A DNA stretch of 56,202 bases from Planctomycetota bacterium (GTDB lineage: Bacteria > Planctomycetota > UBA1135 > UBA2386). Where the stretch lies: the NCBI GenBank assembly GCA_025459175.1, contig JALORC010000031.1:1-56202 (forward strand). The letters are read 5' to 3'. Below, one piece after another: positions 1 through 8,714 of the stretch (positions are counted from its first letter, which is position 1; the number at the start of each line of letters is the position of its first letter). Position numbers and translations under genes: made by a program. The notes below the pieces were generated by a model. That model ran no database searches, was not told the origin of the DNA, and worked only from the letters and a program-made list of their open reading frames with translations.

Positions 1-1
1 C

Positions 2-526
2 CAGCTCGTGCTGCGCAGCAACGGCAGCGCCGAGTTCCGCTGGCGCAGCGTGCCGAACCAGATCGGGGACTGCGTCGTCGGCTGGAGCCGCGGCGCCAGC
101 GCGACCCCGGCCAACCGCGACCTGTCGGCGAGCGGGCCGTTCCAGGTCACCGTCGACGCGCAGGGCCTCGCGTTCAACCCGGTGAACCGTCCGCTGCTCG
201 GCACCACGCAGACCATCAACCTGACCGCGGTGCCGAACCCGGCCAGCAGCATCGGGCTGGTGCTGATCGGCTTCACGCAGGTGACGCCGGCGCTCGACCT
301 CGCCTCGATCGGCGCGCCGGGCTGCCTGCTGCATGCCCCCGCGACGGTGATCCAGACGCTGTTCCCGCTCGGTGCGTCGACGCCGTGGAACCTGGCGATC
401 CCGAACACGCCGTCGCTGTCGAACTCGCGCGTCTACGTGCAGGGCGCGGCGCTGGTGCCGCCGGGCAGCAACGCGTTCGGGCTGCTGACCAGCAACGGCG
501 TCGATCTGCTGCTCGGCACGCTGTAG
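2..526 (+). CDS. C-terminal part of a secreted protein (5' end outside window)
   Basis: The frame is open from the left edge to a TAG at 524-526, so only the last 174 or so residues are visible and the true start lies upstream. The visible part is rich in Ala, Pro, Leu, Asn and Ser with no catalytic motif. The end, with a tyrosine-valine-glutamine strand and a final stretch SNGVDLLLGTL, resembles in layout the C-terminal domain of the two large repeat proteins at 12276 and 16223 (a YQQW strand followed by a hydrophobic strand ending in GAF). I infer the same kind of exported surface or matrix protein, but the function is unknown. Confidence 0.75.
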   Translation, partial: QLVLRSNGSAEFRWRSVPNQIGDCVVGWSRGASATPANRDLSASGPFQVTVDAQGLAFNPVNRPLLGTTQTINLTAVPNPASSIGLVLIGFTQVTPALDLASIGAPGCLLHAPATVIQTLFPLGASTPWNLAIPNTPSLSNSRVYVQGAALVPPGSNAFGLLTSNGVDLLLGTL

Positions 527-586
527 TCACGCGACCCGGAGCGCCGGCGGCGCAGCATGGGCTGCGCCCGCCGACGACCGACGCGC

Positions 587-1918
587 CTACAGGAACCAGT
601 CGTTCTGTTCCTGGGCCGGCGCATGCTGCGGCAGCTCCGCCTTCGCCTCGATCATCTCCTCGAGCCACCAGTTGGTGCTGTTGTAGAGGCAGGTGACCTC
701 GCGGCACTCGTGGCTGGCGTCGAAGTCGGCGAGGATCTTCGCCGTCGCGTGCTGCGCTGCCGCCGGCACCTGCCACAGCTCCTTGCCGCCGAGCTGCGCC
801 TTCTCGACGCCGCGGTGCGCGGGGCAGTTGAACGTGCCGAGCGGCGTCACCACCTGGCGCAGCATCTGCATGTGGCAGACCTTCGGCTGCTTCGTGTAGT
901 CGCGCCAGTTGCCGGCCATCAGCACCCGCAGGTTGGTACTGGCGAGCACGCGGAAGCCCGGCCGCACCGCGGCCCGGGCCTCGGCGAGGTTCTGCTGGAT
1001 GCGGGCGGTGACGGCCTGCAGCTCCGCCTCGCTCTTCGCCGGGTCCATCACCTCGGCGCCGTCCTGCTGGCGCTCGAGGAACGGCTTGAACGAGATGTAG
1101 TCGAACATCGCATCGCTGGCGCGGCGGCTCGCCATCACCATCTCGTGGATGTTCTCGATGATCTTGACCTCGCCGCGGCTGCCGCCCTTCCAGGTGATCA
1201 CGAACGAGAAGCCGAGCTGCAGCGCCGGGTTGGCGGCCTTGATCTTCGGGATCCAGCTGCAGATCTCGTCGAGCGTCAGCGTCTTGCTCGACGGATTGTG
1301 CATGCGGCGGAACACCTCGTTGCTGCCCGAGTCGAGCGACAGCCGGATCCAGTCGCCGGCGGTGAAGAACGGCGCGGCCGCCAGCAGCCGGTCGCCGCGG
1401 CTGCCGTTGCTGACCACCGCGACCGACAGCCCGAGGCCCTTGCAGAACTGCACGATCGACGCGAACCCGGGGTAGAGCGTCGGCTCGCCGCCGCCGATCA
1501 GGATCACGCTGCGCAGGCCGCGCTCGGCCATGCGCTGCAGGCCGTCGCGCAGCTCCTGGTCCTCGTGCCGCACCTTGCTGTTGAGGATGTCCCAGTCGAT
1601 GCAGTGGTCGCAGGCGTAGTTGCACGCCGTCGTCAGGTCGAGGTTGATCGACAGCGGCGCCAGGTCCGGCAGATCCGGCTCCGGCTTGCCGGCGGCGCGC
1701 GCCGCACGCACCTGCCGCTGCCACTGCACGTAGTCGAGCACCTTCGGCCACAGGCTCGGCTGCTGCAGCTTCTGCGCGAAGTCGTGGACCCGCTCGACGG
1801 ACTTGCCGTCGGGCCTGCCGTCCGGCGTGACCTTGGCGTCAGCCGAGGTCGGCGAAGACGGCTGCGTAGAGCCGGAGACGGAGGCGGATGTCCGAGGCGA
1901 TGGCGTGGGTTCGTTCAC
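587..1918 (-). CDS. Radical SAM/SPASM-type protein
   Basis: The protein is about 443 residues. It carries the radical SAM iron-sulfur motif CNYACDHC (Cys 99, 103, 106) and the SAM-binding GGGEP (about 142-146). Further cysteines follow near the C-terminus (CHMQM, FNCPAH, ECREVTC), which looks like a SPASM or twitch region holding auxiliary clusters. Such enzymes make 5'-deoxyadenosyl radicals and often modify peptides or act as maturases; the substrate here is unknown. The start is uncertain. GTG at 1918 is preferred because later in-frame valines are mostly GTC; an ATG at 1951 is an alternative. Either start overlaps the end of the upstream oxidoreductase gene by 80 nt or more, so the two are probably co-transcribed and translationally coupled. 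Confidence 0.85.
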   Translation of the reverse strand: MNEPTPSPRTSASVSGSTQPSSPTSADAKVTPDGRPDGKSVERVHDFAQKLQQPSLWPKVLDYVQWQRQVRAARAAGKPEPDLPDLAPLSINLDLTTACNYACDHCIDWDILNSKVRHEDQELRDGLQRMAERGLRSVILIGGGEPTLYPGFASIVQFCKGLGLSVAVVSNGSRGDRLLAAAPFFTAGDWIRLSLDSGSNEVFRRMHNPSSKTLTLDEICSWIPKIKAANPALQLGFSFVITWKGGSRGEVKIIENIHEMVMASRRASDAMFDYISFKPFLERQQDGAEVMDPAKSEAELQAVTARIQQNLAEARAAVRPGFRVLASTNLRVLMAGNWRDYTKQPKVCHMQMLRQVVTPLGTFNCPAHRGVEKAQLGGKELWQVPAAAQHATAKILADFDASHECREVTCLYNSTNWWLEEMIEAKAELPQHAPAQEQNDWFL

Positions 1919-2798
1919 GATTCGGTGCCTGCAACAGGGCGGCGAAACCATACACGAGCTGGTGCAGCGGATCGCGCACCAACAACGACTCGCCGGTGTC
2001 GGCGACGAACGTGTGACTGTAGTCGGGCCCGAGGCGCCGATCGATGCGGCAGCCATCGACCTCGATCCACGCCTTGCGCGGCTGCTGGGGCTGGTGCACC
2101 AGCTCGAGCGAGACCTCGACGGCATTGGCGGGCCCGGGGACCTCGAACGTCAGCACGTTGTGCGTCGCGAACGGCCCAGCATCGGTCTGGCGCACGTTGC
2201 TCGGCAGCGCCGACTCGGCCATCGGCACCAGCGCCTGCACCACGCTGAGCACGTGCGACAGCGAATCGGCGACCATCGCCGGCCCTGGCCAGCCGGGCCC
2301 GAGCCCCATCGCCACCCGCCGGATCGGCCGCCCGACCAGGTGCGGATACAGCGTGTGCAGCGCCGGGAGCACATACGGCCACTGGCAGTTCTCGACCAGC
2401 AACAGGCCGCTGCGATCGAACGCCGTGACCAGCCGCAGCGCCGCCTCGATGTCGAGCGGGTCGACCAACGGCTTCTCGCACAGGCACGGGATGCCCGCGG
2501 TCAGCGCCGCCTGCATGCCGCCGAGGTGGGCCGCCACCGGGGCGGCGATCACCAGCGCATCGACCTGCCTGGCGAGCTCGAGCGGGCTGCTGGCGACCCC
2601 GACCGGGTAGCCCAGCTTCGCCGCCAACTCGCCCGCGGCGCGCGCCGCACCGTCCGGCGAGCGTCCGGAAACCGCCGCGATCCGACAGCCGGCCGACGCC
2701 AGTGCCCCGGCGAGGAACGGGCCGAGGCCCTGCCGGGTCCGGCTGGCGCCGACGATACCGATGCGCCGGGGCGAGATGGTCGAGGTGCCGATACCCAC
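1839..2798 (-). CDS. Gfo/Idh/MocA-family NAD(P)-dependent oxidoreductase
   Basis: The protein is about 319 residues. A Rossmann fold begins near residue 13 (RIGIVGASRTRQG) and the family lysine motif CEKP lies at about 107-110, as in glucose-fructose oxidoreductase and inositol dehydrogenase relatives. It ends in a beta-sheet dimerisation domain with many aromatic residues. The start is a GTG at 2798; upstream codons look non-coding and run into the terminator region on the other strand. It precedes and overlaps the radical SAM gene, so a joint role in modifying a sugar or other small molecule is possible. The substrate cannot be read from sequence. Confidence 0.85.
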   Translation of the reverse strand: MGIGTSTISPRRIGIVGASRTRQGLGPFLAGALASAGCRIAAVSGRSPDGAARAAGELAAKLGYPVGVASSPLELARQVDALVIAAPVAAHLGGMQAALTAGIPCLCEKPLVDPLDIEAALRLVTAFDRSGLLLVENCQWPYVLPALHTLYPHLVGRPIRRVAMGLGPGWPGPAMVADSLSHVLSVVQALVPMAESALPSNVRQTDAGPFATHNVLTFEVPGPANAVEVSLELVHQPQQPRKAWIEVDGCRIDRRLGPDYSHTFVADTGESLLVRDPLHQLVYGFAALLQAPNRERTHAIASDIRLRLRLYAAVFADLG

Positions 2799-2819
2799 GG
2801 CCGCAGAAGGTAGTTGAGA

Positions 2820-3026
2820 AAGTCGGAACTTTCCTGCCTGCGCCGACGGAAGGATGTCAGTCGCGCGACTTCTGGCCCGGTATTCGCAGTTTTCTGCACC
2901 GTCGGCGCCTCGCGCGGACAATTGAACTTCGATCTTCACTGCTGGCGTGCCCTGGCACGGCCAGTTTCGACTTCGGGAACCTGGGAAACGGGCCGCCCGG
3001 CCAAAAGCCGGGCGGCCTCGTCTTTT
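2820..3026 (+). ncRNA. Candidate orphan small RNA
   Basis: A strong plus-strand intrinsic terminator at 2991-3026 has no plus-strand gene before it; both genes to the left are on the minus strand. The transcript that it ends must therefore begin between about 2800 and 2990. No convincing reading frame is present and base composition is less GC-rich than in nearby genes. I could not match it to 6S, SRP, tmRNA or RNase P motifs. The 5' boundary is a guess. Confidence 0.4.
2991..3026 (+). terminator. Rho-independent terminator
   Basis: An 11-bp perfect stem (GGCCGCCCGGC at 2991-3001 with GCCGGGCGGCC at 3007-3017) closes a 5-nt CAAAA loop. It is followed by TCGTCTTTT. The T-rich tail is on the plus strand only. 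It stands about 90 nt before the metallophosphatase start, so it also insulates that gene. Confidence 0.85.
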
Positions 3027-3118
3027 CGTAACGGCAGCGCTACATCCACCGGTCGGCGGCGGATCTTCTCGGCTTGCTGGCTTGCAGAGGGCCCCGCGCG
3101 CGCAGCAAGCTGGCCCCC

Positions 3119-5134
3119 ATGTCGCGCCGCTTCCGCCGCCGTCTCTCGTCGCTGCTGGCCTCGTCGCTGGCCTCGTCGCCGCTGGCCGCCGGACTCCTGC
3201 TGGCACTGGCCACGTCGGTGTCGGCCCAGTCCCCCCGGATCCTGACCAGCCGACCGGCTGGCACCGAACTGCTGAAGTTGCCGAAGGAGGACGACGCGTT
3301 CGGTTTCGTCGTATTCGGCGACCGCACCGGCGGACCGGTCGAAGGCATCGAAGTCCTGAAGCAGGCGGTCACCGACACCAACCTGCTCGACCCGGACCTG
3401 GTGCTGACCGTCGGCGATCTGATCAACGGCTACAACGCCGACGCTGCCTGGAAGGCGCAGGCGGCCGAATACAAGGCGGCGATGGCGCGGCTGCGCATGC
3501 CGTGGTTCCCGGTCGCCGGCAACCACGACATCTACTGGCGCGGTGCCGGCAAGCCACCGGGCGAACACGAGGCGAACTTCGAGGCCACGTTCGGACCGCT
3601 GTGGTACGCGGTGCAGCACAAGCAGTGCTGGTTCGTGGTGCTCTACAGCGACGAGGGCAACCCCACCACCGGCGAGAAGGACTTCAACAAGCCGGACTGC
3701 CAGCGCATCAGCGAGGCGCAGTTCAGCTGGCTCGGCGACACGCTGCAGAAGGCGAAGGGCAGCAAGCACGTGTTCGTGTTCCTGCACCATCCGCGCTGGC
3801 TGGCGAAGTACGGCACCGACTGGGACCGCGTACACGGGCTGCTGGCGCAGGCCGGCAACGTCACCGCGGTGTTCGCCGGGCACATCCACCGCATGCGCTA
3901 CGACGGCGTGCGCGACGGCATCCAGTACTACACGGTGGCGTCGGTCGGCGCGCACCTCGACATGGAGGCGCCGCAGGCCGGATACCTGCACCAGTACCAC
4001 GTCGTCACGGTGCGGCCGGAAGGCATCACCGTGGCCGCCCTGCCGGTCGGCAGCGTGATCGACCCGCAGCAGATCACCGGCGAGGTCAGCGAGGACTGCG
4101 ACCGCGTGCACGATGCGCTGCAGCCCGAACTGGTCCGCGTCGACGCCGCCGGCGACGGCGAACCGGTGCGCGCCGATGGCAGCGTCGATGCGATCGTCAC
4201 CCTGCGCTGCCGCAACCCGGCGCGGCGCCCGATCGAGCTCGAGCTGATCCCGCAGGCGGGCGCCGACTGGGCGTTCGCGCCCGACCACCAGCACGTGGTG
4301 GTGGCCGCGGGGCAGAGCGGCGAGACGACGTTCGCGATCCGCCGCACGGCCGGGCCCGGCGAACCGTTCGCGCTGCCGCGGCTGCAGGTGCGCTGCGACT
4401 ACCTGGCCACCCACCGCCGCATCGGCCTTCCGGTGCGCACGTTCGATCTCGAACTGCCGCCACCGGCCACGCTCGGCACCGCCCGCGCGGCCGGCGAGGG
4501 GGTGCTCGCACTCGACGGCAAGGCCGGGTGCCTGCAGCTGGCGAGCGAACGGCTGGCGCTGCCGGACGGGCCGTTCACGGTGGAGATGTGGCTGCGTGGC
4601 ACCGACTTCACCGGCCGCCGCGGCCTCGTCGCCAAGACCGAACAGAGCGAGTGGGCGCTGTTCGGCAGCGACGGCGAGCTCGACTTCACGGTGTTCCTCG
4701 GCGATCGCTACACGACCGCGCGCAGCGGCAAGCCGGTGCTGCAGCCCGGGACCTGGCACCACGTGGCCGGCGTGTTCGACGGCACCGAGGTGCGCGCCTA
4801 CGTCGACGGGCAGCTGGTCGCCAGCAAGGCCGGCCGCGGCGCGCGCAAAGCCAATGCGCTGCCGCTCTACGTCGGCGCCGACCCGAACGGCACCGGTCAG
4901 CCGACCTCGTTCTTCACCGGGGCGATCGACGAGTTGCGCATCAGCACCGGGGCCCGCTACACGGCGCCGTTCGCGCCGCCGCTGCGGTACGAGGCCGATG
5001 CCGACACCGTGCTGCTGCTGCCGTGCGACGCAGCGTTCGGGCCGTGGCAGCCGGACCACTCGGGCCGGCAGCGGCATGCGCGCAGCCTCGGTGGCGCCCG
5101 GTGCATCGTGGAGTCGCGGCCCGGCCTCCGCTAA
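3119..5134 (+). CDS. Exported metallophosphatase with C-terminal LamG domain
   Basis: The protein is 671 residues. A twin-Arg-rich, hydrophobic signal peptide ends at about residue 36 (VSA|Q). The calcineurin-like phosphoesterase core shows FGDRTGG (Asp 68), LTVGD (Asp 100), GNHD (134-137), FLHHPRW and AGHIHRM, the metal-binding and catalytic set of this superfamily. The C-terminal third is a concanavalin/LamG-type domain with FTVEMWLRG and WHHVAGVFDG, likely for binding a glycan or surface. An ATG at 3119 is chosen because it begins the signal peptide; the frame is open further upstream to 3074. It probably hydrolyses phosphoesters outside the cytoplasm. The methyltransferase starts 10 nt later, so co-transcription is likely. 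Confidence 0.88.
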   Translation: MSRRFRRRLSSLLASSLASSPLAAGLLLALATSVSAQSPRILTSRPAGTELLKLPKEDDAFGFVVFGDRTGGPVEGIEVLKQAVTDTNLLDPDLVLTVGDLINGYNADAAWKAQAAEYKAAMARLRMPWFPVAGNHDIYWRGAGKPPGEHEANFEATFGPLWYAVQHKQCWFVVLYSDEGNPTTGEKDFNKPDCQRISEAQFSWLGDTLQKAKGSKHVFVFLHHPRWLAKYGTDWDRVHGLLAQAGNVTAVFAGHIHRMRYDGVRDGIQYYTVASVGAHLDMEAPQAGYLHQYHVVTVRPEGITVAALPVGSVIDPQQITGEVSEDCDRVHDALQPELVRVDAAGDGEPVRADGSVDAIVTLRCRNPARRPIELELIPQAGADWAFAPDHQHVVVAAGQSGETTFAIRRTAGPGEPFALPRLQVRCDYLATHRRIGLPVRTFDLELPPPATLGTARAAGEGVLALDGKAGCLQLASERLALPDGPFTVEMWLRGTDFTGRRGLVAKTEQSEWALFGSDGELDFTVFLGDRYTTARSGKPVLQPGTWHHVAGVFDGTEVRAYVDGQLVASKAGRGARKANALPLYVGADPNGTGQPTSFFTGAIDELRISTGARYTAPFAPPLRYEADADTVLLLPCDAAFGPWQPDHSGRQRHARSLGGARCIVESRPGLR

Positions 5135-5143
5135 CACTCACGC

Positions 5144-5998
5144 ATGGCCGTCCGGTCGCAGCCGCAGTCCCGTTCCCGCAAGACCAAGCCCGCCCCACTC
5201 ACCGCCCGCACCGCCGACCGCCACGTGCTCTATCAGCGCGCGGTGCAGGCGCCGGAGACCGATGCGCGCTTCTACGACCGCTGGTTCCGCAAGTACGCCG
5301 GCCGGCCGCTGCGGGTGCTGCGCGAGGACTTCTGCGGCACCGCGGTGCTGGCCTGCCATCATGTGAAGCGCCACCCCGACAACCGCGCCATCGGCGTCGA
5401 CCTGCACGGGCCGACGCTGGCCTGGGGACGCCGCCACAACGTGCAGCCGCTGCTCGATGCCGAGCAGCAGTCGCGGCTGTCGCTGCTGCAGCAGAACGTG
5501 CTCGAGGTGCAGCGGCCGCAGGCCGACGCGATCCTGGCGCTGAACTTCTCGTACTCGGTGTTCAAGACCCGCGCCCAGCTCGCGGCCTACCTGAAGAACT
5601 GCCACCGTTCGCTGCGGCCGGGTGGCGTGCTGTTCCTCGATGCGTGGGGCGGGCCGGACGTGATGCAGCGCAAGACCGACAAGACGCGCCACCGGGGCTT
5701 CGTCTACGAGTGGGAGCAGCGCTCGTACGACCCGATCAGCCACGACATCGTCTGCGCGATCCACTTCTCGTTCCCCGACGGTTCGCGGCTGCGCGACGCG
5801 TTCGTCTACGAGTGGCGGCTGTGGACGCTGGCGGAGCTGCGCGAGCTGTTCGTCGAGGCCGGCTTCGCGCCGGTCGACGTGCTGTGGGAAGGCACCGACA
5901 GCAAGACCGGCGGCGGCAACGGCGTGTTCCGCAAGACGGTCCGCGGCGGCATGGACGAGGCCTGGATCAGCATCGTCGTCGGCCGCAAGCCCGAGTGA
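5144..5998 (+). CDS. Class I SAM-dependent methyltransferase
   Basis: The protein is 284 residues. A Rossmann methyltransferase core runs from about residue 55, with motif I-like LREDFCGTAVLA and an acidic motif II in GVDLH. The post-motif region LRPGGVLFLDAWGG is typical of class I enzymes. No signal peptide or extra domain is seen, so it acts in the cytoplasm. It starts with ATG 10 nt after the metallophosphatase and is followed at 104 nt by the saccharopine-dehydrogenase-like gene on the same strand. The methyl acceptor is unknown. Confidence 0.85.
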   Translation: MAVRSQPQSRSRKTKPAPLTARTADRHVLYQRAVQAPETDARFYDRWFRKYAGRPLRVLREDFCGTAVLACHHVKRHPDNRAIGVDLHGPTLAWGRRHNVQPLLDAEQQSRLSLLQQNVLEVQRPQADAILALNFSYSVFKTRAQLAAYLKNCHRSLRPGGVLFLDAWGGPDVMQRKTDKTRHRGFVYEWEQRSYDPISHDIVCAIHFSFPDGSRLRDAFVYEWRLWTLAELRELFVEAGFAPVDVLWEGTDSKTGGGNGVFRKTVRGGMDEAWISIVVGRKPE

Positions 5999-6101
5999 GC
6001 CGGAGCGCGCCGCCGGTGGCACCGGACCCCGGCCCGGGCTTGCGCCGGACCCGCCGGATCCGCACCATGCTTGCCCCCTGCATCTCCCCCCGGAGCACTC
6101 C

Positions 6102-7178
6102 ATGAACAACCTCGTCATCCTCGGCGCCGGCAAGATCGGCCGCATGGTCACCCACCTGATGGCCACCTGCGGCGACTACGCCGTGCGGGTTGGCGACGTC
6201 GCCCAACCGGCCGTCGACCACCTGACCAAGAAATACCCGCAGGTCAAAGGCCAGGTCGTCGACTTCGGCAGCGCGCAGAGCCTCGACGGGCTGCTGAAGG
6301 GCGCCTGGGGCGTCATCAGCTGCGCGCCGTTCCACTGCAATCCGCTGATCGCCGCACGCGCCAAGGCGCACGGCGTGCACTACTTCGACCTGACCGAGGA
6401 CGTCGAGGTCACGCAGCAGGTCAAGGACCTCGCGCAGGGCAGCAAGACGCTGTTCGCGCCGCAGTGCGGCCTGGCCCCCGGCTTCATCACCATCACGGCC
6501 AACCACCTGATGAAGTCGATGACCGAGGTCAGCGATCTGCGCCTGCGCGTCGGCGCGCTGCCGCGCTATCCGAGCAACCGGTTGAAGTACAACCTGACGT
6601 GGAGCACCGAGGGCCTGATCAACGAGTACTGCAACCCGTGTGAGTCGGTCGAGAACGGCCTGCTGACCACGGTGCCGGCGCTCGAGCAGCTCGAACGGCT
6701 GACCATCGACGGCGTCGAGTACGAGGCGTTCAACACCTCGGGCGGGCTCGGCACGCTGGCGATCACGCTGAAGGACCGGGTCAAGAACGTCAACTACAAG
6801 ACGATCCGCTTCCCGGGCCACTGCGACCTGATGAAGTTCCTGCTGCACGACCTGCAGATGCAGAACCAGCAGGGCCTGCTGCGCGACATCTTCGAGAAGA
6901 GCCTGCCGGGCACGTTCCAAGACCAGATCGTGATCTTCGTCAGCGCCACCGGGCAGTACCTCGGCAAGCTGACCGAGCGCACCTACGCGAAGACGATCTA
7001 CCACCAGAAGATCGACGGCGAGAACTGGAGCGGCATCCAGATCACCACCGCGGCGGGTGTGACCGGCATCGTCGACATGGTGCGCAGCGGCGAGCTGCCG
7101 CAGAGCGGCCTGCTGAAGATGGAGAGCGTCGACTACGACAAGTTCCTCGCCAACCGGTTCGGGAAGTACTACAGCTGA
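6102..7178 (+). CDS. Saccharopine dehydrogenase-like NAD(P)-binding protein
   Basis: The protein is 358 residues. It begins directly with the dinucleotide-binding GAGKIG (8-13) and keeps the family segments ISCAPFHCNP, YFDLTED and CGLAPGFI seen in lysine-ketoglutarate reductase/saccharopine dehydrogenases. Family members include true lysine-pathway enzymes and carboxynorspermidine synthases, so the exact substrate is open. ATG at 6102 fits the family N-terminus exactly. A GC-rich hairpin overlaps its stop codon. Confidence 0.85.
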   Translation: MNNLVILGAGKIGRMVTHLMATCGDYAVRVGDVAQPAVDHLTKKYPQVKGQVVDFGSAQSLDGLLKGAWGVISCAPFHCNPLIAARAKAHGVHYFDLTEDVEVTQQVKDLAQGSKTLFAPQCGLAPGFITITANHLMKSMTEVSDLRLRVGALPRYPSNRLKYNLTWSTEGLINEYCNPCESVENGLLTTVPALEQLERLTIDGVEYEAFNTSGGLGTLAITLKDRVKNVNYKTIRFPGHCDLMKFLLHDLQMQNQQGLLRDIFEKSLPGTFQDQIVIFVSATGQYLGKLTERTYAKTIYHQKIDGENWSGIQITTAAGVTGIVDMVRSGELPQSGLLKMESVDYDKFLANRFGKYYS

Positions 7179-7210
7179 GCCGGCTCGCCCTGCGGCACGG
7201 GCGGCTCAGC
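7174..7210. terminator. GC-rich hairpin overlapping a stop codon
   Basis: A 9-bp stem pairs GCTGAGCCG (7174-7182) with CGGCTCAGC (7202-7210), and an alternative inner CGCCC/GGGCG pairing exists. It covers the TGA of the saccharopine-dehydrogenase-like gene and faces the convergent ATPase gene ending at 7306. There is no T-tract, so it may act as a pause or mRNA 3' end rather than as a classic terminator. Confidence 0.45.
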
Positions 7211-7305
7211 GTGCACGAGGTTCCTGCCACCGGGTGACGTTCTCCACGAGAAATACGTCACGCCCTCACCCCCGCTTGCGGCGTCGATCCGCGGGCCGGG
7301 ACCCG

Positions 7306-8616
7306 TCAGAGTTCGACCAACCACCGCCAGGCAGGCACCACGCGGATGCGCCCGCCATCGACCTCGACCGTGCCCTCCTCGTCGAGCGTGACGATGGTCG
7401 CGGTCTCGACGGCGGTCTCCTGCATCGCCTCCGTGAGGGCGGAGACCTCCCGATCTCGCGTTTTCGCGTCGCTCATCTCGGCGCAGGATTGCACCAGCTC
7501 GATGCGCCCCTCACGCTCGCACACGAAGTCGACTTCGCGTTGGGTTGCGGTCTGGTGATACCCGAGCACGCGGCCACGGCGACGCAACTGCAGGTAGACG
7601 ATGTTCTCCAGCTGATGCCCCGTGTCGGCGGAACGGGTCGGGATGCACGCCTGCACCAGTCCGTGGTCGATCGCATAGAGCTTCTTCGCATTGACCTGAC
7701 GGCGTCGCTCCGAGTCCGTGTAGAGCGGGACCTGGAAGGCCAGATGGCAATCGGTGACGTACTGCATCTGCGCGAAGATGGCATCCTTGTCGAACGACAG
7801 CCCCATCGAACGCAGATCCTGCGCCAGACCGCTCAGGCTGACCCGATTGCTCATGCAACGCAGCAGTCGGCGAACCAATGCGCGCAGCAACGGCGCGTTG
7901 GTGACCCGATGGCGTTCGACGATGTCGCGCAGCAGCACCACGTCGAGGTAGCCCTGCAGGAGTTCGCGCCGGGTGTCACAGTCCATCGACCAGGCCTCCG
8001 GGAAGCCGCCGGTGGCACGATACAGATCGAACTCGTGCCGCAGCCGCGCCCGCGCTCGCGCGTCGGGCACACTCTCGGCAGCGTCCTCGGCCCCGCGGTG
8101 GCGCAACACCTCCCGGAACGAGAACGGCAGCACCTCGGTGGTCAACGCGCGCCCGCGCAGGCTGGTCGCGATCTCGGTGCTCAGCAGCTTGGCCGACGAA
8201 CCGGTCACCACGATGTGCAACTTCGGGTCACCGAGCAGCCGACGTACATACTGCTCCCAACCGGGAACGGTCTGGATCTCGTCGAAGAAGAACCAACGTT
8301 CCTTGCCGACCTGGTCCGGATGCATCGCGTCGAACACCTGGTCGATGCGCCGCAGTTCTTCGGTGCCCATCCCGGCCAACCGCTCGTCCTCGAACTCGAG
8401 GTGCAGAATGGCCGAACGAGGAACGCCTTGGCTGCGCAGGTCTTGGATCGCCTGGTGGAGCAACCACGACTTGCCGACCCTGCGCATGCCAACGACGGCG
8501 TCGACCTTGCCCGGCAACAGCCGCAGATGGGCATCTCGGCGCGTCGGCACCGGCATCTCGCGACGCTCGCTGTCGGCGAGGGCGTCGCGGAGCGACTCGG
8601 AGAAACCGTCCTGCAT
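7306..8616 (-). CDS. AAA-14/DUF4143-type ATPase
   Basis: The protein is 436 residues. Walker A is GMRRVGKS (43-50), Walker B is WFFFDEIQ (108-115), and the sensor segment is VVTGSSAKLL. The C-terminal half is DUF4143-like and ends with a REVDFVCE segment that resembles a nuclease-like PD-(D/E)XK core. The biochemical role of this large bacterial family is unsettled. The ATG at 8616 sits inside the first of three related palindromes (8602-8697), so its first residues are encoded by repeat sequence. The gene is convergent with the upstream dehydrogenase and follows the MFS gene on the same strand. Such genes spread horizontally, so it may be a recent insertion. Confidence 0.88.
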   Translation of the reverse strand: MQDGFSESLRDALADSERREMPVPTRRDAHLRLLPGKVDAVVGMRRVGKSWLLHQAIQDLRSQGVPRSAILHLEFEDERLAGMGTEELRRIDQVFDAMHPDQVGKERWFFFDEIQTVPGWEQYVRRLLGDPKLHIVVTGSSAKLLSTEIATSLRGRALTTEVLPFSFREVLRHRGAEDAAESVPDARARARLRHEFDLYRATGGFPEAWSMDCDTRRELLQGYLDVVLLRDIVERHRVTNAPLLRALVRRLLRCMSNRVSLSGLAQDLRSMGLSFDKDAIFAQMQYVTDCHLAFQVPLYTDSERRRQVNAKKLYAIDHGLVQACIPTRSADTGHQLENIVYLQLRRRGRVLGYHQTATQREVDFVCEREGRIELVQSCAEMSDAKTRDREVSALTEAMQETAVETATIVTLDEEGTVEVDGGRIRVVPAWRWLVEL

Positions 8617-8697
8617 TTCAGGACACTATCGGTGAAAACCGTCCTGGAATCCAGGATGGTTTTCACCAGATCCGCCCTGGAATCCAGGACGGTTTCC
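8602..8697. repeat. Three related palindromes at the DUF4143 ATPase start
   Basis: The centre element (8631-8667) has arms GGTGAAAACCGTCCTGG and CCAGGATGGTTTTCACC, 17 bp with one mismatch and a 3-nt AAT spacer. A second element has CCTGG-AAT-CCAGG at 8676-8688. A third, GTCCTG-CATTT-CAGGAC at 8608-8624, contains the ATG of the ATPase. Flanking GAAACCG/CGGTTTC sequences are shared. The arrangement suggests an autoregulatory operator or a translational control structure. Confidence 0.8.
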
Positions 8698-8714
8698 CCG
8701 AAGCCGGTCGCCCC

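Noticed and set aside
273..1751. 492-residue minus-strand open frame overlapping the radical SAM gene
   Set aside because: It is out of frame with the cysteine motifs and has an Arg/Gly/Ala-rich shadow composition.
2820..3026. 6S, SRP or RNase P RNA identity for the orphan RNA
   Set aside because: None of the core motifs I know for these RNAs is visible; only the terminator is certain.
2947..6105. 1052-residue open frame on the plus strand
   Set aside because: It is rich in Arg, Pro, Ala and Gly and lies out of frame over the metallophosphatase and methyltransferase genes, which have clear domain motifs. High GC makes such shadow frames common.
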